This document shows, piece by piece, positions 1 to 8,274 of a stretch of 64,000 nucleotides of DNA. Where the stretch lies: contig QBZW01000007.1 of assembly GCA_003282205.1 (NCBI GenBank), positions 1 through 64,000 of the forward strand. The letters are read 5' to 3'. This DNA is from Pelagibacteraceae bacterium AG-337-G04 (GTDB lineage Bacteria; Pseudomonadota; Alphaproteobacteria; Pelagibacterales; Pelagibacteraceae). The notes below the pieces were generated by a model. The model did not search any database and was not told where the DNA came from. It was given only the letters and a program-made list of their open reading frames with translations. Positions within the stretch are counted from its first letter, which is position 1. Every line of letters begins with the position of its first letter. Made by a program: the position numbers and the translations under genes.

Positions 1-113
1 TTAGTGTTTTCAATACCTTTTTTTATCCCTAAAAATGATAAGATTTTCCCTATTTTAAAGCTTTTCTCTATTAAGCTTAAATTACTCTTATTAATTCTGG
101 TATATACAGCCAT
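1..113 (-). CDS. thrB: Homoserine kinase N-terminal fragment (inverted, runs off the left edge)
   Basis: Read on the minus strand from ATG at 113-111, this gives about 37 residues beginning MAVYTRIN and ending GIKKGIENTN, then leaves the window. This matches the N-terminus of type II homoserine kinase (threonine pathway), in which a G-I-x-x-G-x-E-N-x-N segment precedes the first beta strands. The start overlaps the stop of an upstream ispH-like tail (TAATG), the tight spacing expected in this genome. The remaining two thirds of the protein lies on the opposite strand from about 182, so the gene is broken by an inversion or chimera. The reading is direct; the cause is inferred. Confidence 0.72.
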   Translation of the reverse strand, partial: MAVYTRINKSNLSLIEKSFKIGKILSFLGIKKGIENT

Positions 114-184
114 TAATTCAATTTTCCTGGAATTTTAAATGTTACGTCTTCTTTAACTATTTCTACCTCTTCAATTTCTATAGT
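113..184 (-). CDS. ispH: IspH (LytB) C-terminal tail fragment (inverted)
   Basis: The minus-strand frame ending at TAA (115-113) reads TIEIEEVEIVKEDVTFKIPG-KLN. This resembles the last residues of 4-hydroxy-3-methylbut-2-enyl diphosphate reductase, which end in a V-x-F-x-hydrophobic-P-x-x-L pattern. IspH makes IPP and DMAPP in the MEP isoprenoid pathway. Only about 23 codons are present and the 4Fe-4S cysteines are outside, so the call rests on this short tail and on its position directly before thrB. The fragment ends where plus-strand thrB sequence begins. Confidence 0.5.
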   Translation of the reverse strand, partial: TIEIEEVEIVKEDVTFKIPGKLN

Positions 185-197
185 AAATATTTATTTA
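182..197. other. Fold-back junction between inverted ispH/thrB start and plus-strand thrB
   Basis: To the left the minus strand reads ispH tail then thrB residues 1-37; to the right the plus strand reads thrB from about residue 87 to its end. The crossover lies within about 182-197, where both readings look plausible for a few codons. It contains a perfect inverted repeat, TAAATA-TT-TATTTA, at 184-197. Roughly 50 homoserine kinase codons are absent between the two pieces. Inverted joins of this kind are typical of phi29 (MDA) amplification chimeras or contig-edge misassembly; a true inversion cannot be excluded from sequence alone. Confidence 0.7.
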
Positions 198-886
198 AAA
201 TTAAAAACAAAACTGCATGTTTGGTCAGCTTTCTTGAAGGTAAGGATAAAATAAATTTAACAAATAAAGATTGCTACGCTGTGGGAAAAAATGCAGCTTT
301 ATTACATATTGCTGCTAAGAAATTAAGGTTATACAGAAAAAATTCTTTGTCGGTTAATTCTTGGGGACCTTTGCTTGATAGAATAGATAAAAGAATCAAT
401 AAACTTTCAGATGATTTAATAAATATTATGAAATATGATTTATCTGATATTAAAAAAAAATGGCCAAAAAGTATGCCTAATGGAATAATTCATTGTGACC
501 TATTTATAGATAATATTTTTTTCAAAAAAAAAAAATATTATGGACTTATTGACTTCTATTTTTCTGCAAATGATTTCTTAGCTTATGAATTAGCAATATG
601 TGTTAATGCACTATGTTTTAAAAAAAAAAATAAAGTTTTTGTGTTAGACAAAAATAAATCTTCTCAATTACTAGAGGGTTACCAATCAATACGTAAATTA
701 GAGCCAAAAGAAAAGAGTAATTTCAATACTTTATGTAGGGGTTCTGCTTTAAGATATCTTCTTACAAGATCATATGATTACCTAAATACTCCAAAAGAGG
801 CATTGATAAAAATAAAAGATCCAAAAGAATATTTAGATAAATTAAATTTTCATAGAAAGTTAAACTCTTTTAAGGATTATTCCTAA
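182..886 (+). CDS. thrB: Homoserine kinase, N-terminally truncated
   Basis: This is the C-terminal two thirds of type II homoserine kinase, which phosphorylates L-homoserine with ATP ahead of threonine synthase. The aminoglycoside-phosphotransferase-like core is clear: HCDLFIDNIFF is the catalytic loop and GLIDFYFSANDF the metal-binding segment, followed by E-L-A-I. The frame is open upstream of the first possible start (TTG at 221) and reads YLFKIKNKTACLVSFLEG, internal to the family, so no genuine start is present. The stop overlaps the rnhA ATG by one base. thrC lies about 900 bp away on the other strand. As it stands the product would lack the nucleotide-binding N-lobe. Confidence 0.85.
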   Translation, partial: SKYLFKIKNKTACLVSFLEGKDKINLTNKDCYAVGKNAALLHIAAKKLRLYRKNSLSVNSWGPLLDRIDKRINKLSDDLINIMKYDLSDIKKKWPKSMPNGIIHCDLFIDNIFFKKKKYYGLIDFYFSANDFLAYELAICVNALCFKKKNKVFVLDKNKSSQLLEGYQSIRKLEPKEKSNFNTLCRGSALRYLLTRSYDYLNTPKEALIKIKDPKEYLDKLNFHRKLNSFKDYS

Positions 887-1311
887 TGATAAAAATCTAT
901 ACTGATGGATCGTGCTTGGGTAATCCAGGAAATGGTGGATGGGCTGCAATTATTATAAATGATAATAAAAAAATCCAAATAAAGGGTAGCAAAAAAGATA
1001 CTACTAATAATCAAATGGAATTACTTGCTCCAATAGAAGCACTTAAAAAAATTCCCAAAGGCAGTAGTGTTCAAATTTTTACAGACTCTAAATACGTTAA
1101 GTCTGGAATTACTGATTGGATACATAATTGGAGGAAAAATGGTTGGAAAACTGCAAATAAACAACCTGTAAAAAATAAAAACCTCTGGACTGAATTAGAT
1201 CTTATGAATAGTAAATTTGAAATAAAATGGAGTTGGGTAAAAGGTCATTCTACAGATAAATTAAATAACGAAGTTGATTTAATCGCAAGAGAAGCTGCAA
1301 ATTCTAAATAA
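886..1311 (+). CDS. rnhA: Ribonuclease HI
   Basis: This enzyme cleaves the RNA strand of RNA-DNA hybrids, for example R-loops and leftover primers. At 141 residues it is the usual bacterial RNase HI length. All catalytic positions are visible: D7 in IYTDGSC, E45 in NNQMELL, D67 in IFTDSKY and D131 in NNEVDLIA, with H121 in VKGHS. The basic-protrusion region WIHNWRKNGWK is present, so this is the E. coli type. The ATG overlaps the thrB stop by one base (TAATG), implying co-transcription. It converges with the peroxiredoxin gene, whose 3' end it overlaps by a few bases. Confidence 0.95.
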   Translation: MIKIYTDGSCLGNPGNGGWAAIIINDNKKIQIKGSKKDTTNNQMELLAPIEALKKIPKGSSVQIFTDSKYVKSGITDWIHNWRKNGWKTANKQPVKNKNLWTELDLMNSKFEIKWSWVKGHSTDKLNNEVDLIAREAANSK

Positions 1312-1789
1312 TATCTAAAATTCCTTCTGCAGAGGATATTCCACAATTTTTAGTTTCCTTTTCTTCTTGAATATTATGAACCTTTAGATTTTCAATTACC
1401 ATTGCATAACGGCTTGATCTCATTCCCATACCTTTTGAGTTTCTATCTACTTCAGCACCAATCAGCTTTGTAAATGACAAATAAGGATCAGCTAACATGG
1501 TTATATTTTCTCCTATATTGTTCGCTTGTCCCCAAGCATTCATCACATATGGGTCGTTAACAGCTAGACAAAATATTTTATCAATACCTTTATCCAAGAT
1601 TTGTTGAGCACTTTTAACGTAACCCGGCAAATGAAACTTAGAGCATGTAGCCGTAAATGCACCAGGTAAACCAAATAATATTATTTTTTTTGACCCTAAT
1701 ACCTCAGATATATTTTGTTCATTAGGTTCACCATCAACTAAATGGAATATTTTAGTATCTGGTATTTGGTCGTTGACTTTTAGCTTCAT
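1304..1789 (-). CDS. Peroxiredoxin (Prx5-like, AhpC/TSA family)
   Basis: This is a thiol peroxidase predicted to reduce H2O2 and alkyl hydroperoxides in the cytoplasm. The peroxidatic cysteine is C49 in PGAFTATCSKFHLPGY, the T-x-x-C motif of the Prx5 subfamily, which often uses glutathione or glutaredoxin. At 161 residues it has the normal length of a stand-alone Prx5 without a fused glutaredoxin. A further cysteine near the C-terminus (NCGISS) could be a resolving residue, but this is not established. Its ATG overlaps the thrC stop (ATGA), so it is translated with thrC and sits at the end of the minus-strand cox-ctaB-thrC run. Confidence 0.9.
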   Translation of the reverse strand: MKLKVNDQIPDTKIFHLVDGEPNEQNISEVLGSKKIILFGLPGAFTATCSKFHLPGYVKSAQQILDKGIDKIFCLAVNDPYVMNAWGQANNIGENITMLADPYLSFTKLIGAEVDRNSKGMGMRSSRYAMVIENLKVHNIQEEKETKNCGISSAEGILDII

Positions 1790-3156
1790 AATTTACTTTT
1801 AACGAAATTTTTTACTGCTTCAGTATCATTTTCTAATAGTTGAAAATTTTCCTTTTTACCATGAATATATTGAAGCTCTTTAGGTAATTCCTCATGTTTA
1901 TTAATAGCATTATCTGTGGCGGCTGGAAATTTACATGGATGAGCAGTCGATAAAACTACACAATCATTAAAATCTAACTTTTTTGCAGCCCCTACTCCAA
2001 CTGCAGTATGTGGATCTAAAATGATATTATTTTTCTCATAATTTTCTTTAATAATTTCTAAAGTTTCGTTTTCGTCACAACTTTCTGAAACAAAATCTTT
2101 TTGAATGATATCCAAGTTTGATTTGTCTATTTGGTATTCATTTTGCTTAATTTTTTTCATTATTTCTGATGTAATTTCAGAATTACAACTATTTACATAA
2201 TAAATTAATCTTTCAAAATTACTTGCTAATTGAATATCCATACTTGGAGACAGTGTTTCTTTTACTTTTTTTGAAACATAATCACCATTTAAGATTGCTC
2301 GATGCAAAATATCGTTTTCATTAGTTGCAACGATTAGTTTATCTACTGGTAATCCCATTTGTTTTGCAAGGTAACCTGCAAAAACGTCCCCAAAGTTTCC
2401 TGTTGGAACTGAAAATGAAATCGTTTTATCAACATTAAGCTTAAAATAAGTATAAAAATAATATACAGCTTGCGCAATTATTCTTACCCAGTTGATTGAA
2501 TTTACTCCAGACATATTTATTGATTTAGAAAATTCTAGATCTGAAAACATTTGCTTAACAATATTTTGACAATCATCAAAATTTCCATCAATTGCAATAT
2601 TGAAAACATTTTTATCCTCAACTGTTGTCATTAATTTTCTTTGTACTGGTGAAATTCTATTATTAGGATGTAAGACAAAAATATTTAAGTTAGATTTATT
2701 TTTAATTGCATCTATAGCGGCAGCCCCTGTATCTCCTGATGTAGCCACAACAACATTAATTTTATTATCATTTTTACTTAAATAATATTCATACAAGTTC
2801 CCAATAAACTGCATTGCAACATCTTTAAAAGCTAATGTTGGACCATGAAATAACTCTAATAACTTTAAATCACCAATATTTGAAATTTTAACAACATCTT
2901 TTTCTCTGAAAGTTGAATAAGATTTTTTAATTAATGATGAAAGATCATCTTTAGAGATAAAATCTGATGAAAATTGGTTAATTATTTCAGTAGATAAGTC
3001 ATTATAATTTAGGCTTTTGTGTTCATATAACTCTTCTGTACTAAATTTTTTTAGAGATGTAGGTACATAAAGTCCACCATCATCAGCTAAACCTTTGATA
3101 AAAACATCTTCAAAACTGTATTCTTTTGAATTATCTCTTGTGCTTACGTATCTCAT
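1786..3156 (-). CDS. thrC: Threonine synthase
   Basis: This PLP enzyme converts O-phosphohomoserine to threonine, the last step of the pathway. The PLP lysine is K111 in FHGPTLAFKDVAMQF, and the ATSGDTGAAA segment forms the phosphate-binding loop. The N-terminal MRYVSTRD start and the length of 456 residues fit the fungal/proteobacterial thrC class. The ATG start lies 41 bp after ctaB on the same strand, so it may be read through from the cox operon. The homoserine kinase supplying its substrate is the broken gene at the left edge, on the other side of rnhA and the peroxiredoxin. Confidence 0.95.
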   Translation of the reverse strand: MRYVSTRDNSKEYSFEDVFIKGLADDGGLYVPTSLKKFSTEELYEHKSLNYNDLSTEIINQFSSDFISKDDLSSLIKKSYSTFREKDVVKISNIGDLKLLELFHGPTLAFKDVAMQFIGNLYEYYLSKNDNKINVVVATSGDTGAAAIDAIKNKSNLNIFVLHPNNRISPVQRKLMTTVEDKNVFNIAIDGNFDDCQNIVKQMFSDLEFSKSINMSGVNSINWVRIIAQAVYYFYTYFKLNVDKTISFSVPTGNFGDVFAGYLAKQMGLPVDKLIVATNENDILHRAILNGDYVSKKVKETLSPSMDIQLASNFERLIYYVNSCNSEITSEIMKKIKQNEYQIDKSNLDIIQKDFVSESCDENETLEIIKENYEKNNIILDPHTAVGVGAAKKLDFNDCVVLSTAHPCKFPAATDNAINKHEELPKELQYIHGKKENFQLLENDTEAVKNFVKSKL

Positions 3157-3197
3157 GAATTTTTTTTACCATTTTCCTATAAAATAAATAGGATTAT

Positions 3198-4112
3198 TTA
3201 TTTTATAATCTGATCTACCAAAAATAAGACAAAAAGCAAAAATAAGTAAAAAATTGAGTAAGAAAATACCTTTTTAGCCTTCTTTATTTCAAATTTGTTT
3301 TTTTTGAACTTTAAAAGATCATAACAAACATAGTTGTAATAAAAGGTAAGTAATAATGAAACTATTAAGAATGTTTCGCCTGCAAAACCAATATAATAAG
3401 GTAAGATTACAACTGGAAGCATTATTAAAGAGTAAACAAATATATTTTTCTTCGTTTCCTCAATACCATTAGTAATAGGAAGCATAGGAATTTTAGCTTT
3501 CTGATAGTCGTCTGCTTTATAAAGGCTCAATGCCCAAAAATGAGATGGGGTCCAAAAGAATATGATTAAGAAAAATGTAATCGGTTCTATTGTTAATGAG
3601 TTAGTAGCTATAGTCCAACCTATAACTGGTGGTAGTGCGCCTGATGCGCCTCCAATAACAATATTTTGTGGAGTTTTTCTTTTTAACCAAATAGTATAAA
3701 CAAAGACATAAAATGCTATTGTTATAGATAACAGTATAGCTGATGTTAAATTTGAAAAATAGTAAAGTCCAACTACAGACACTATCGATAATACTGTTCC
3801 AAATAATAAAGCGTGCTCCCTGTTCACTTTTCCAGTAGGAATTGGTCTTAAACATGTTCTGGTCATTAATTTATCAAGGTCTGCTTCGTACCACATATTT
3901 AAGGCACCAGCTGCACCCGCACCCATTGTCACAAAAAATATTGCAACTATTGAATTAAGAAATGAAACTGAATCTGGAGCCGTTAGTAATCCAACAGCAC
4001 ATGTAAAAATGACCAAAGACATCACCCTTGGTTTCATCAATAATAATAAATATTTTAAATACGAAATAGGGTTAATATAAACTGATTTTTTTTTAATTGT
4101 ATTTGTAGTCAC
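3198..4112 (-). CDS. ctaB: Protoheme IX farnesyltransferase (heme O synthase)
   Basis: CtaB/CyoE adds a farnesyl group to heme b to make heme o, the precursor of heme a in cytochrome oxidase. It is an inner-membrane UbiA-family protein of 304 residues with about nine hydrophobic segments. The prenyl-diphosphate Asp-rich loops are present: NMWYEADLDKLMTRT with the following R-P-I-P-T-G, and the later YKADDYQKAKIPMLP. The start is GTG at 4112, two bases downstream of the 87-residue cox-associated gene. Placement at the end of the cox operon fits its role in cofactor supply. Confidence 0.95.
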   Translation of the reverse strand: MTTNTIKKKSVYINPISYLKYLLLLMKPRVMSLVIFTCAVGLLTAPDSVSFLNSIVAIFFVTMGAGAAGALNMWYEADLDKLMTRTCLRPIPTGKVNREHALLFGTVLSIVSVVGLYYFSNLTSAILLSITIAFYVFVYTIWLKRKTPQNIVIGGASGALPPVIGWTIATNSLTIEPITFFLIIFFWTPSHFWALSLYKADDYQKAKIPMLPITNGIEETKKNIFVYSLIMLPVVILPYYIGFAGETFLIVSLLLTFYYNYVCYDLLKFKKNKFEIKKAKKVFSYSIFYLFLLFVLFLVDQIIK

Positions 4113-4114
4113 TA

Positions 4115-4378
4115 TTACTCAACATTCAGTGAAACAAATATTACAAGCAATATAACACCGGCTATTAAAATGTGATTACCAAGATCAAATACTCCCACTT
4201 TACTATTTTTTTTATCAATTAATCTTCTGCGTAAAGGTATTTGATCGTAAGGATTTATTGTGACTTTATCACCTTGTTCTTTCTGATTTTCAACTTTTAC
4301 TGAATAACCAAACCAAACTATATAAATAAAAAAAACAAATAAAATTAAGAAAAAAGCTAAGTATCCGTAGGCGTCCAT
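4115..4378 (-). CDS. Small cox-operon membrane protein, function unknown
   Basis: This 87-residue protein has one N-terminal transmembrane helix (about residues 5-25) and one C-terminal helix (about 66-85). They flank a charged central stretch with NPYDQIPLRRRLID. It sits between subunit IV and ctaB with gaps of 1 and 2 bp, so it is certainly co-translated with the cytochrome oxidase genes. I do not recognise the family. A role as a small oxidase subunit or assembly factor is inferred from position only. It has no CxxxC or His-rich copper motif, so it is not an obvious CtaG or Cox17 substitute. Confidence 0.75.
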   Translation of the reverse strand: MDAYGYLAFFLILFVFFIYIVWFGYSVKVENQKEQGDKVTINPYDQIPLRRRLIDKKNSKVGVFDLGNHILIAGVILLVIFVSLNVE

Positions 4379-4379
4379 A

Positions 4380-4739
4380 TTAAGCTCCCCCCACTACAAA
4401 ATAAAATAATCTTGAAAAAACTGTATACTTAAATTCTGCAGTCATTAAAAATATAAAGCAGGCAATTGCAGTCATCGGCCAAAGCAATACATTTACTAAG
4501 GCGTATCTCTCCCAAAACAAGTGCATGAAAAAAGCCATAATTAACCCTGCTTTTAAAAACATAAAGAATAATATTAATGACCATCTCAACATTCCTTGAA
4601 ATTGGTACCAGTCAACCATGTACGAAAAAAAACTTAGAACAAATAACAACAACCAAATCCAAAGATAAATCCCTATCTTTTGAGTACTTGTTTGCTCGTC
4701 TTTTTTAGTTGTCTCGTTAATTTTGTTAGTCTCTTCCAT
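4380..4739 (-). CDS. Cytochrome c oxidase subunit IV, prokaryotic type
   Basis: This 119-residue protein has a charged Lys/Thr/Glu-rich cytoplasmic N-terminus (about 1-20) and three transmembrane helices. The helix carrying FLKAGLIMAFFMHLFWER is the signature of the CtaF/CyoD-like COX4_pro family. It belongs to the aa3-type terminal oxidase complex and probably stabilises subunits I and III. Gaps are 8 bp to the subunit III gene upstream and 1 bp to the 87-residue gene downstream. The standard COX4_pro fold has three helices, which this length matches. The match is by motif and position. Confidence 0.85.
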   Translation of the reverse strand: MEETNKINETTKKDEQTSTQKIGIYLWIWLLLFVLSFFSYMVDWYQFQGMLRWSLILFFMFLKAGLIMAFFMHLFWERYALVNVLLWPMTAIACFIFLMTAEFKYTVFSRLFYFVVGGA

Positions 4740-4747
4740 ATTTTATT

Positions 4748-5458
4748 TTACCACAAATAGAAAAATGCGAAAATGAAAACCCAAACTAGATCTACGAAGT
4801 GCCAGTAAAGACCTAATATTTCAATTTCAACATAATCCCCTTTCATTTTAGTAAACCAGCCTCTTTTTTTGCTCTCATAATGACCAGCGAAAACTTTATA
4901 AGTATAAATAAATAAGAAAATTACCCCAATTGAGACATGGAAACCATGGAAACCTGTTATCATAAAAAAGAAAGAACCAAACTGTGATGCACCAAAAGGA
5001 TTTCCCCAAGGTCTAACACCTTCATGAATTAATTTAGACCACTCAAACACTTGCATTCCTACAAAAGTAAGTCCACCTACAGCAGTGGCTAGAATCAGCC
5101 AACCACACATTTTACGATTTTTTTCGTAACCATATTTAACCGCTAATGCCATTGTTCCACTACTTGTGATCAATACAAAAGTCATTATCGCAATCAGTAG
5201 AAGTGGGACAGGTACACCTCCTACATATAAAGAAAAAACCTCACTCGTGTTAGGCCAATCAACAATGGTTGATCCTCTACCTTTCATATAAGAAATTAAA
5301 AAACAGCTAAATACAAAAGTATCACTCAACAAAAAGATCCACATCATGGCTTTGCCCCAATGCACACCTTTAAACATCGTTTGGTCTGAACCAGTGTCAG
5401 ACGCCATGCCCTTAAACCCAGGTTTAAGTTCGAAGCCGTCTATTTTTTGTTCAGACAT
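4748..5458 (-). CDS. coxC: Cytochrome c oxidase subunit III
   Basis: This is subunit III of the heme-copper oxidase, 236 residues with about seven hydrophobic segments. The GFHGFHVSIGV motif and the C-terminal end LYWHFVDLVWVFIFAFFYLW are classic for the family. A soluble N-terminus of about 30 residues precedes the first helix, as in CyoC/CtaE-like forms. It lies 9 bp downstream of coxA in the coxB-coxA-coxC order. A second, more divergent subunit III-like gene is found at 8468-9145 on the same strand. Confidence 0.95.
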   Translation of the reverse strand: MSEQKIDGFELKPGFKGMASDTGSDQTMFKGVHWGKAMMWIFLLSDTFVFSCFLISYMKGRGSTIVDWPNTSEVFSLYVGGVPVPLLLIAIMTFVLITSSGTMALAVKYGYEKNRKMCGWLILATAVGGLTFVGMQVFEWSKLIHEGVRPWGNPFGASQFGSFFFMITGFHGFHVSIGVIFLFIYTYKVFAGHYESKKRGWFTKMKGDYVEIEILGLYWHFVDLVWVFIFAFFYLW

Positions 5459-5467
5459 TATTTTCTC

Positions 5468-7306
5468 TTAAGTTTTCTCAACTTCTGTGTGTATTACTTC
5501 ACTAGGTGCTGTTGTTTGCGGAATAAAGTCATCCTTCGCTCCTGGAACACTAAAATCATATGGCCATCTATGTACAACTGGAAGTCTTTCACCAAAGTTT
5601 CCATGCTCTGGTGGAACAGTAGACGTATACCACTCTAGTGAATTAGCTTTCCAAGGGTTCTGCTCAGCTTTTTTACCTGTTTTTAAAGTTTTAATTATAT
5701 TGAAAACTAAAATAAATTGTGCTGCACCAACTATAAATGCTGCAATACTGATAAATTCATTCATACCAACTGCAGATGTCATATATGGACTATCATACAT
5801 TTCAAAATATCTTCTTGGAACTCCAATAAAACCTAAATAATGCATTGGGAAGTATATTGAGTATGCACCTAAAAAAGTAATCCAAAAGTGCCATTTTCCT
5901 AAACCCTCGTGTAACATTTTTCCAGCTACCAAAGGAAACCAGTGATAAACTGCACCCATAATTACCATTAATGGAGCAATACCCATAACCATATGGAAGT
6001 GGGCTATTACAAAGTATGTATCTGATAATGGAACATCGACTGATACATTTCCTAAAAATATTCCAGTAATTCCTCCATTTACAAACGTAACGATAAATCC
6101 TAGGCACCATAACATTACTGTATTAATTCTAATATTTCCTCTCCATAAAGTAAGTATCCAGTTATAAACTTTCATGGCGGTTGGAACGGCAATAATTAAC
6201 GTTGTCGTTGCAAAGAAAAATCCAAACCAAGGGTTCATTCCACTAACGTACATATGGTGAGCCCACACAAAGAAACTTAAACCTCCAATACCAACAATTG
6301 CCCAAACCATCATTCTGTAACCAAATATGTTTTTTCTTGCGTGAACTGATATTAAATCAGAAACTATCCCGAATGCAGGCAATGCAACAATGTAAACTTC
6401 AGGGTGTCCAAAGAACCAAAACAAGTGTTGGAAGAGAATTGGGCTTCCTCCACCATATTCAAGAACCTCTCCTGCCTTTAATATTGTTGGCATAAAGAAA
6501 CTTGTTTGTAATACTTTATCTAATGTCATCATTATTGCGCTAACTAGTAACGCTGGAAATGCTAACATCGCTAATACAGTTGCTGTGAAAATACCCCAAA
6601 CTGTCAAAGGCATTCTCATTAGGGTCATCCCTCTAGTTCTAGCTTGCAGAATTGTAATCATGTAGTTTAGTCCACCCATTGTGAAACCAATTACAAATAA
6701 AGATAATGATATAAGCATAAGTAAGATACCCATGCCTGATCCCGGGGTTCCCTCCAAAATAGTTTGTGGAGGATACAAGGTCCATCCGGCTCCTGTAGGA
6801 CCGCCTGGAACAAAGAAGCTTGCCATTAAAACTGCAACTGCAACAAAGAACATCCAGAAGCTAAGCATATTAACATATGGAAAAACCATATCTCTTGCTC
6901 CCACCATGAGTGGAATTAAATAATTTCCAAACCCTCCTAAGAATAGAGCAGTTAAAAAGTAAACTACCATTATCATACCGTGCATAGTTACGAATTGATA
7001 ATAATGTTCTGCTGTCATAAAACCCGCTAATCCTGGAAAACCTAATTGAAGTCTCATTAACCAAGATAAAATTAAACCTACAATTCCAGTAAATACTGCG
7101 GTTAAGAAATATTGTACTCCGATAACTTTTGCATCCTGGCAAAAAACCCATTTTTCAATAAAACTATGTCCATGATATAAATCTTGTTCACCAACCTCTG
7201 CTGGCCTTACATAATCTATATCTGGATTTACAGAACCAGCTGAACCATCTATTACCTCTGATGATTGGGCTTGATATGATTTGTTGTTATCGTATTCGTC
7301 TGACAT
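5468..7306 (-). CDS. coxA: Cytochrome c oxidase subunit I
   Basis: This is the catalytic subunit of the terminal oxidase, which reduces O2 to water and pumps protons. It has 612 residues and about twelve or more helices. Metal ligands are visible: H in QFVTMHGMIM for the low-spin heme, H in FGHPEVYIVALPAFG for CuB (its E and Y mark the A1-type proton channel and the Tyr-His crosslink), HH in VWAHHMYVSGM for CuB, and the two His of YFVIAHFHMVMG for the heme pair. The N-terminus has a longer soluble extension than mitochondrial forms. It is 44 bp downstream of coxB. Confidence 0.97.
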   Translation of the reverse strand: MSDEYDNNKSYQAQSSEVIDGSAGSVNPDIDYVRPAEVGEQDLYHGHSFIEKWVFCQDAKVIGVQYFLTAVFTGIVGLILSWLMRLQLGFPGLAGFMTAEHYYQFVTMHGMIMVVYFLTALFLGGFGNYLIPLMVGARDMVFPYVNMLSFWMFFVAVAVLMASFFVPGGPTGAGWTLYPPQTILEGTPGSGMGILLMLISLSLFVIGFTMGGLNYMITILQARTRGMTLMRMPLTVWGIFTATVLAMLAFPALLVSAIMMTLDKVLQTSFFMPTILKAGEVLEYGGGSPILFQHLFWFFGHPEVYIVALPAFGIVSDLISVHARKNIFGYRMMVWAIVGIGGLSFFVWAHHMYVSGMNPWFGFFFATTTLIIAVPTAMKVYNWILTLWRGNIRINTVMLWCLGFIVTFVNGGITGIFLGNVSVDVPLSDTYFVIAHFHMVMGIAPLMVIMGAVYHWFPLVAGKMLHEGLGKWHFWITFLGAYSIYFPMHYLGFIGVPRRYFEMYDSPYMTSAVGMNEFISIAAFIVGAAQFILVFNIIKTLKTGKKAEQNPWKANSLEWYTSTVPPEHGNFGERLPVVHRWPYDFSVPGAKDDFIPQTTAPSEVIHTEVEKT

Positions 7307-7350
7307 ATTTTTTATCCTTTATATATATATTTTTTTAAATTAATAAATTG

Positions 7351-8187
7351 TTATTTTTTAGCTAATTTGTTCCCATCTACATTTAATTTTTCATATCTTG
7401 CTGATAGTTGCTCGAAAGTTTCTTGTTCACTCAGCCAAACTTCATAGTCAGCTTTATCTTGTACTTCAACTCCACCTCTCATAGCGTAGTGACCAACTCC
7501 ACAATATTCAGCACATAAAACTTCGTATTCACCCACCTTATTAGGCTCAAACCAATAGAAAGTAACCGTTCCTGGAACTGCATCCATTTTTGCTCTAAAT
7601 TGTGGAACATACCAATTATGAAGTACGTCTACTGATCTTAATAAAATTTTTACAGGTCTATTATTTTCTAAATTGATAACATCACTTTCAACCATTATGT
7701 CATCTCTTCCAAATGGATCATCTGGATTTATACCGAATGGATTGTTGTCTGCAATATTTCTTACTTGTGTAGTTCCTAATTTTCCATCTGCACCTGGTAG
7801 CCTATATTGCCATCCCCATTGCCATGCCATTACATCAACCTCAATTGCATTTTTTGGAACATTTACATATTGGTTCCATATAATAAGACCAGGAGCCAAC
7901 AGTGCACAAACTCCTAATGTAGTAGCCCAAGTTAAAATTTTCTCTAATTTTTTATCTTCTGGTTTGTACTCAGCTCTTCTGTCTTCTTTATGTTGATATC
8001 TGAAAACGCAGTAGATCATAAAAAGACAAACAGCTACAAATACTCCTCCACCTACCCAAAAAGTAAGTGTGATAGTATCATCCATTCCACCCCAGTTTGA
8101 TGCTATATCAGTCCAATACCAAGGGGTAAAAATATGAAATAAGACAGATCCAATGATCACCAATAAAAAAATTATTCCTGCATGCAT
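7351..8187 (-). CDS. coxB: Cytochrome c oxidase subunit II (CuA)
   Basis: This subunit accepts electrons from cytochrome c through the binuclear CuA centre in the periplasm. Ligands are present: H in SVDVLHNWYVP, then C-x3-C, H and M in CAEYCGVGHYAM. The aromatic electron-entry stretch VMAWQWGWQYRLPG is also present. Of 278 residues, the first 110 hold three hydrophobic segments (about 3-20, 43-63, 85-105) rather than the usual two, without a clear cleavable signal. The CuA domain has an insertion of about 40 residues after YRLPG, rich in N, P and D. It is first gene of the minus-strand cox operon. Confidence 0.95.
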   Translation of the reverse strand: MHAGIIFLLVIIGSVLFHIFTPWYWTDIASNWGGMDDTITLTFWVGGGVFVAVCLFMIYCVFRYQHKEDRRAEYKPEDKKLEKILTWATTLGVCALLAPGLIIWNQYVNVPKNAIEVDVMAWQWGWQYRLPGADGKLGTTQVRNIADNNPFGINPDDPFGRDDIMVESDVINLENNRPVKILLRSVDVLHNWYVPQFRAKMDAVPGTVTFYWFEPNKVGEYEVLCAEYCGVGHYAMRGGVEVQDKADYEVWLSEQETFEQLSARYEKLNVDGNKLAKK

Positions 8188-8222
8188 AGTGTTTATATAG
8201 AAGAATAATCCTATAAATACCT

Positions 8223-8237
8223 ATGACAAAATGTCAT
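8223..8237. promoter_or_regulatory. Inverted repeat in the coxB leader (possible operator)
   Basis: ATGACA-AAA-TGTCAT is a perfect 15-bp inverted repeat in the 87-bp gap between coxB (minus) and the 63-residue gene (plus). Its place between divergent cox-related genes makes an operator possible. It does not match an FNR box (TTGAT-N4-ATCAA). In DNA this AT-rich, a chance origin is possible. Confidence 0.3.
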
Positions 8238-8274
8238 AAAACATATTAATTATACTAATATAATCAATATATTT

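Noticed and set aside
5487-7151. Long open frames antisense or out of frame within coxA
   Set aside because: They are shadows of a strongly conserved gene with no motifs, SD or family match; the same holds for antisense frames in groEL and typA.
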